Positions 62,997 through 64,000 of a stretch of 64,000 nucleotides of DNA are shown piece after piece. Both the position numbers and the translations under genes were made by a program. Every line of letters begins with the position of its first letter. Position 1 is the stretch's first letter. The DNA is from Candidatus Zhuqueibacterota bacterium (GTDB taxonomy: Bacteria > Zhuqueibacterota > Zhuqueibacteria > Oceanimicrobiales > Oceanimicrobiaceae): assembly GCA_029262055.1 (NCBI GenBank), contig JAJDAD010000112.1, positions 1 through 64,000 on the forward strand. Reading direction: 5' to 3'. A model generated the notes under the pieces. The model did no database searches. It saw only the letters and a list, made by a program, of their open reading frames with translations, and was not told the DNA's origin.

Positions 62997-63818
62997 TTGT
63001 CTCACACGACCAAAGGCGCGTGTCTTAGTATTGTCCTGTTCTTTTCCTGGACCGCTGCAGCCGTGGGCCAGAATTCGGATATACGCCTACTCGAGGAAAT
63101 CCAAAGCGCCTACGAAGAGCACAACTACGTGGAAGTGGAGATGAAGGCAACGTCGGCGCTCACTGCGTATCAGCGGTTTTCATCCGACCAGTTGGCCGAG
63201 ATTCACAAGATCCTCGGAGTGGTCTATTTTTCCCTCAACAAGCCTGAAGAGTCGGAAGCCCAGTTCACCAGCGCATTAGCCCTGGCGCCAAACTTAAGCC
63301 TTGATCCTGTACAGGTTTCTCCCAAAATCATCAGTTTCTTCGATCAAATCAAACAGAAACGCATGTCATCTCCCGACGATGGCAATGAGCTTCAGGCCCC
63401 ACGATATGTCCTGCTCGCTGACAAGCGACCCGGCGCTACCTTGCGTTCGCTGGTCCTGCCCGGTTGGGGGCAGATCTACAAAGGCGAGAGGAAGAAGGGA
63501 TTTGTGCTCAGCTCTCTTTGGACTGCCGGCGTCACAGCCACTGTGATCGCACACTTCAGCAGAAACAGTTCGGAGGACAGGTATCTCGATGAGACCGATC
63601 CCGCCCGCCTGGAGTCAAGGTTCGATTCATTCAATCGTCTGCACAAGTTGCGTAACGGCCTGGCCGCCTTCTCAGCCGCTGTTTGGATTTATAGCTATTT
63701 TGATACCTTCCTGACGGGGAAGCCCACAGCGCCACGCAAGGAAAGCAGCGCCGCGCTCTATCCTCTTCTCGCCCCCGGATCCGCACAACTGGCTTTTCGA
63801 CTGAGCTTCAGACATTGA
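62997..63818 (+). CDS. Exported TPR-like/DUF5683 protein
   Basis: A 273-residue protein with a signal peptide (LSIVLFFSWTAAAVGQ), a helical TPR-like region (about 28-115: HNYVEVEMKATSALTAYQRFSSDQLAEIHKILGVVYF, NKPEESEAQFTSALALAPN), and a C-terminal segment SLVLPGWGQIYKGERKKGFVLSSLW that matches DUF5683, with two to three membrane-like helices. DUF5683 proteins occur widely in the FCB group with unknown function. The TTG start has AGGAG seven bases upstream. It follows the PEGA kinase by 95 bp, so is likely in the same operon. Confidence 0.85.
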   Translation: MSHTTKGACLSIVLFFSWTAAAVGQNSDIRLLEEIQSAYEEHNYVEVEMKATSALTAYQRFSSDQLAEIHKILGVVYFSLNKPEESEAQFTSALALAPNLSLDPVQVSPKIISFFDQIKQKRMSSPDDGNELQAPRYVLLADKRPGATLRSLVLPGWGQIYKGERKKGFVLSSLWTAGVTATVIAHFSRNSSEDRYLDETDPARLESRFDSFNRLHKLRNGLAAFSAAVWIYSYFDTFLTGKPTAPRKESSAALYPLLAPGSAQLAFRLSFRH

Positions 63819-63952
63819 CTTTCGGCGGGCAAGGCCTCGCAATGACAGGCATCACAAGATTTTTTTCGGCTGTTGTGACTAGCCTGCATAATTCATGAAT
63901 CAGCGTATTGCGCACAAATCGAGCAAACATCGTCATTCAGGAGGAATCCCTT
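63819..63952. other. Intergenic region with a dispersed-repeat fragment
   Basis: The stretch AAGGCCTCGCAATGACAGG (about 63829-63848) is a fragment of a common intergenic repeat, whose complement reads CATTGCGAGGCC. Nothing else is seen before the next start codon. Confidence 0.4.
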
Positions 63953-64000
63953 TTGAACGGGTCCGGTGGCTATCGACGGGCGCAGCTTTTGCCAAAAAAG
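63953..64000 (+). CDS. Possible start of a further gene, cut by the window edge
   Basis: A TTG at 63953 has AGGAGG about eight bases upstream and opens a frame that is still open at the edge (MNGSGGYRRAQLLPKK). Only 16 residues are visible. It may be a continuation of the signalling operon; the family cannot be guessed. Confidence 0.4.
   Translation, partial: MNGSGGYRRAQLLPKK

Overview
The window is a bacterial chromosome segment of medium GC content with about 45 protein genes and no visible rRNA, tRNA or CRISPR array. The gene set suggests a diderm of the Fibrobacterota-Chlorobiota-Bacteroidota (FCB) group, most like KSB1, Calditrichota or Ignavibacteria-type lineages. This rests on a C-terminal sorting domain of the NYPNPFNP/FlgD-like (type IX secretion style) kind, TonB-dependent receptors with an N-terminal carboxypeptidase-regulatory-like domain, a DUF5916 protein, PD40 propeller lipoproteins, a DUF5683 protein and a b558-type succinate dehydrogenase. 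The placement is an inference; no marker gene fixes it.

Layout. 1-4641: tail of a sodium:solute symporter, a galactokinase-like GHMP kinase, a sugar-phosphate nucleotidyltransferase and a TAT-exported GH109-like protein, together a plausible N-acetylgalactosamine salvage locus. 4.8-7.4 kb: an AT-rich lipoprotein gene between two copies of a short repeat, a TerC membrane protein and a tiny GDCCVxC-type cysteine-rich protein. 7.4-12.2 kb (minus strand): sdhC-sdhA-sdhB, with sdhA and sdhB pushed apart by a 1.25-kb array of roughly 150-bp direct repeats that contains a four-helix-bundle (S23/IVS family) gene. 12.4-18.4 kb (minus strand): a 7TMR-DISM histidine kinase and an htrA / response regulator / histidine kinase operon. 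18.7-22.5 kb: PQQ-type propeller protein, lipoprotein, ECF sigma factor and its anti-sigma factor.

22.9-29.5 kb: DUF5916 outer-membrane protein, three related PD40 propeller proteins with an NTF2-like gene among them, and a lipoprotein carrying a FlgD/T9SS-like C-terminal domain. 29.9-37.5 kb: DeoD, a large M16 zinc protease, a repeat-rich intergenic region and a 1068-residue secreted multi-repeat protein with a sorting domain. 37.7-42.8 kb: a LolA-like protein, two FtsX-type permeases, an ABC ATPase and an outer-membrane barrel in one operon. 43.0-46.2 kb: aminotransferase, DinB-like protein and DUF4097 protein.

46.4-55.4 kb: two paralogous TonB-dependent receptors separated by a strong terminator, then a convergent exported amidohydrolase fused to a TolB-like propeller. 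55.4-56.3 kb: a large nested inverted-repeat region without a gene. 56.3-64.0 kb: J-domain/KTSC protein, DUF697-like membrane protein, a lipoprotein, a GAF-sigma54 activator overlapping a Ser/Thr kinase with PEGA domains, and a TPR/DUF5683 protein.

The most unusual structure is the repeat array with its nested four-helix-bundle gene inside the sdh operon (8262-9505). The short repeat units look like internally deleted versions of the gene-bearing unit, which would make this a small, possibly undescribed element family. All family assignments were made by reading the sequence, without database searches.
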